A stretch of DNA of 6,167 bases from Rhodospirillales bacterium (lineage in GTDB: Bacteria; Pseudomonadota; Alphaproteobacteria; Micavibrionales; Micavibrionaceae): positions 1 to 6,167 of the forward strand of contig JACKIP010000020.1 in NCBI GenBank assembly GCA_020638395.1, in the 5' to 3' direction. The notes under the pieces are model-generated. The model worked only from the letters and a program-made list of their open reading frames with translations. It ran no database searches and had not been told where the DNA came from. Within the stretch, counting starts at the first letter, position 1; every line of letters starts with the position of its first letter. Positions 6,126-6,167 of this stretch are shown piece by piece. Both the position numbers and the translations under genes were made by a program.

Positions 6126-6167
6126 TAGCAGATGAAGACACCCTGAAGGACCTGATAGCCCGACTGG
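6122..6167 (+). CDS. Start of a downstream gene translationally coupled to H-NOX (partial, 15 codons)
   Basis: ATG 6122 overlaps the H-NOX stop codon in an ATGA arrangement, the classic sign of translational coupling, and the frame stays open to the window end. The visible residues are MIADEDTLKDLIARL, an acidic start followed by what could be an amphipathic helix. In known H-NOX operons the neighbour is commonly a histidine kinase or a GGDEF/EAL protein, and both often begin with a helical segment. That expectation comes from context only; the visible residues do not identify the family. Confidence 0.6.
   Translation, partial: MIADEDTLKDLIARL

Overview
The window looks like a chromosomal segment of a Gram-negative proteobacterium. 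I favour an alphaproteobacterium because of the Uup-type ABC-F protein, the NtrC-type regulator and the gene style, but no ribosomal RNA or other decisive taxon marker is present. GC content looks moderate in the genes, and the one long intergenic region (3368-3560) is strongly AT-rich. There are no tRNA or rRNA genes, insertion sequences or CRISPR arrays.

Layout. An AT-rich leader (1-88) precedes a complete Uup-type ABC-F ATPase (89-1939, +), a housekeeping ribosome-associated protein. It converges, with only 30 bp between stop codons, on a complete sigma-54-dependent response regulator (1970-3367, -) with REC, AAA+ and Fis-type HTH domains. A 193-bp intergenic region separates that regulator from a divergent cluster on the + strand. 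This region holds a sigma-54 -24/-12 promoter with exact 10-nt GG/GC spacing (3507-3523), an inverted repeat about 115 bp upstream of the predicted start (candidate activator site, 3405-3434) and a weak candidate IHF site between them.

The cluster runs: a 76-aa single-span membrane protein (3561-3791); two paralogous proteins, each with an unrecognised N-terminal domain followed by an intact C-terminal receiver domain (3807-4712 and 4693-5553, overlapping by 20 bp); an H-NOX heme/NO sensor (5586-6125); and the first 15 codons of another gene whose ATG overlaps the H-NOX stop (6122 to the window end). A strong hairpin plus T-run that looks like an intrinsic terminator lies inside the first receiver gene (4085-4121).

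Inferred working model: the divergently encoded activator drives a sigma-54-dependent operon that makes an NO sensor, two stand-alone receiver proteins and a small membrane protein. The truncated downstream gene is where a partner histidine kinase or cyclic-di-GMP enzyme would be expected from known H-NOX operons, but too little of it is visible to say. The operon architecture, the duplicated receiver proteins, the intragenic terminator-like hairpin and a Cys in place of the usual Arg in the H-NOX heme-propionate motif are the points most worth following up.
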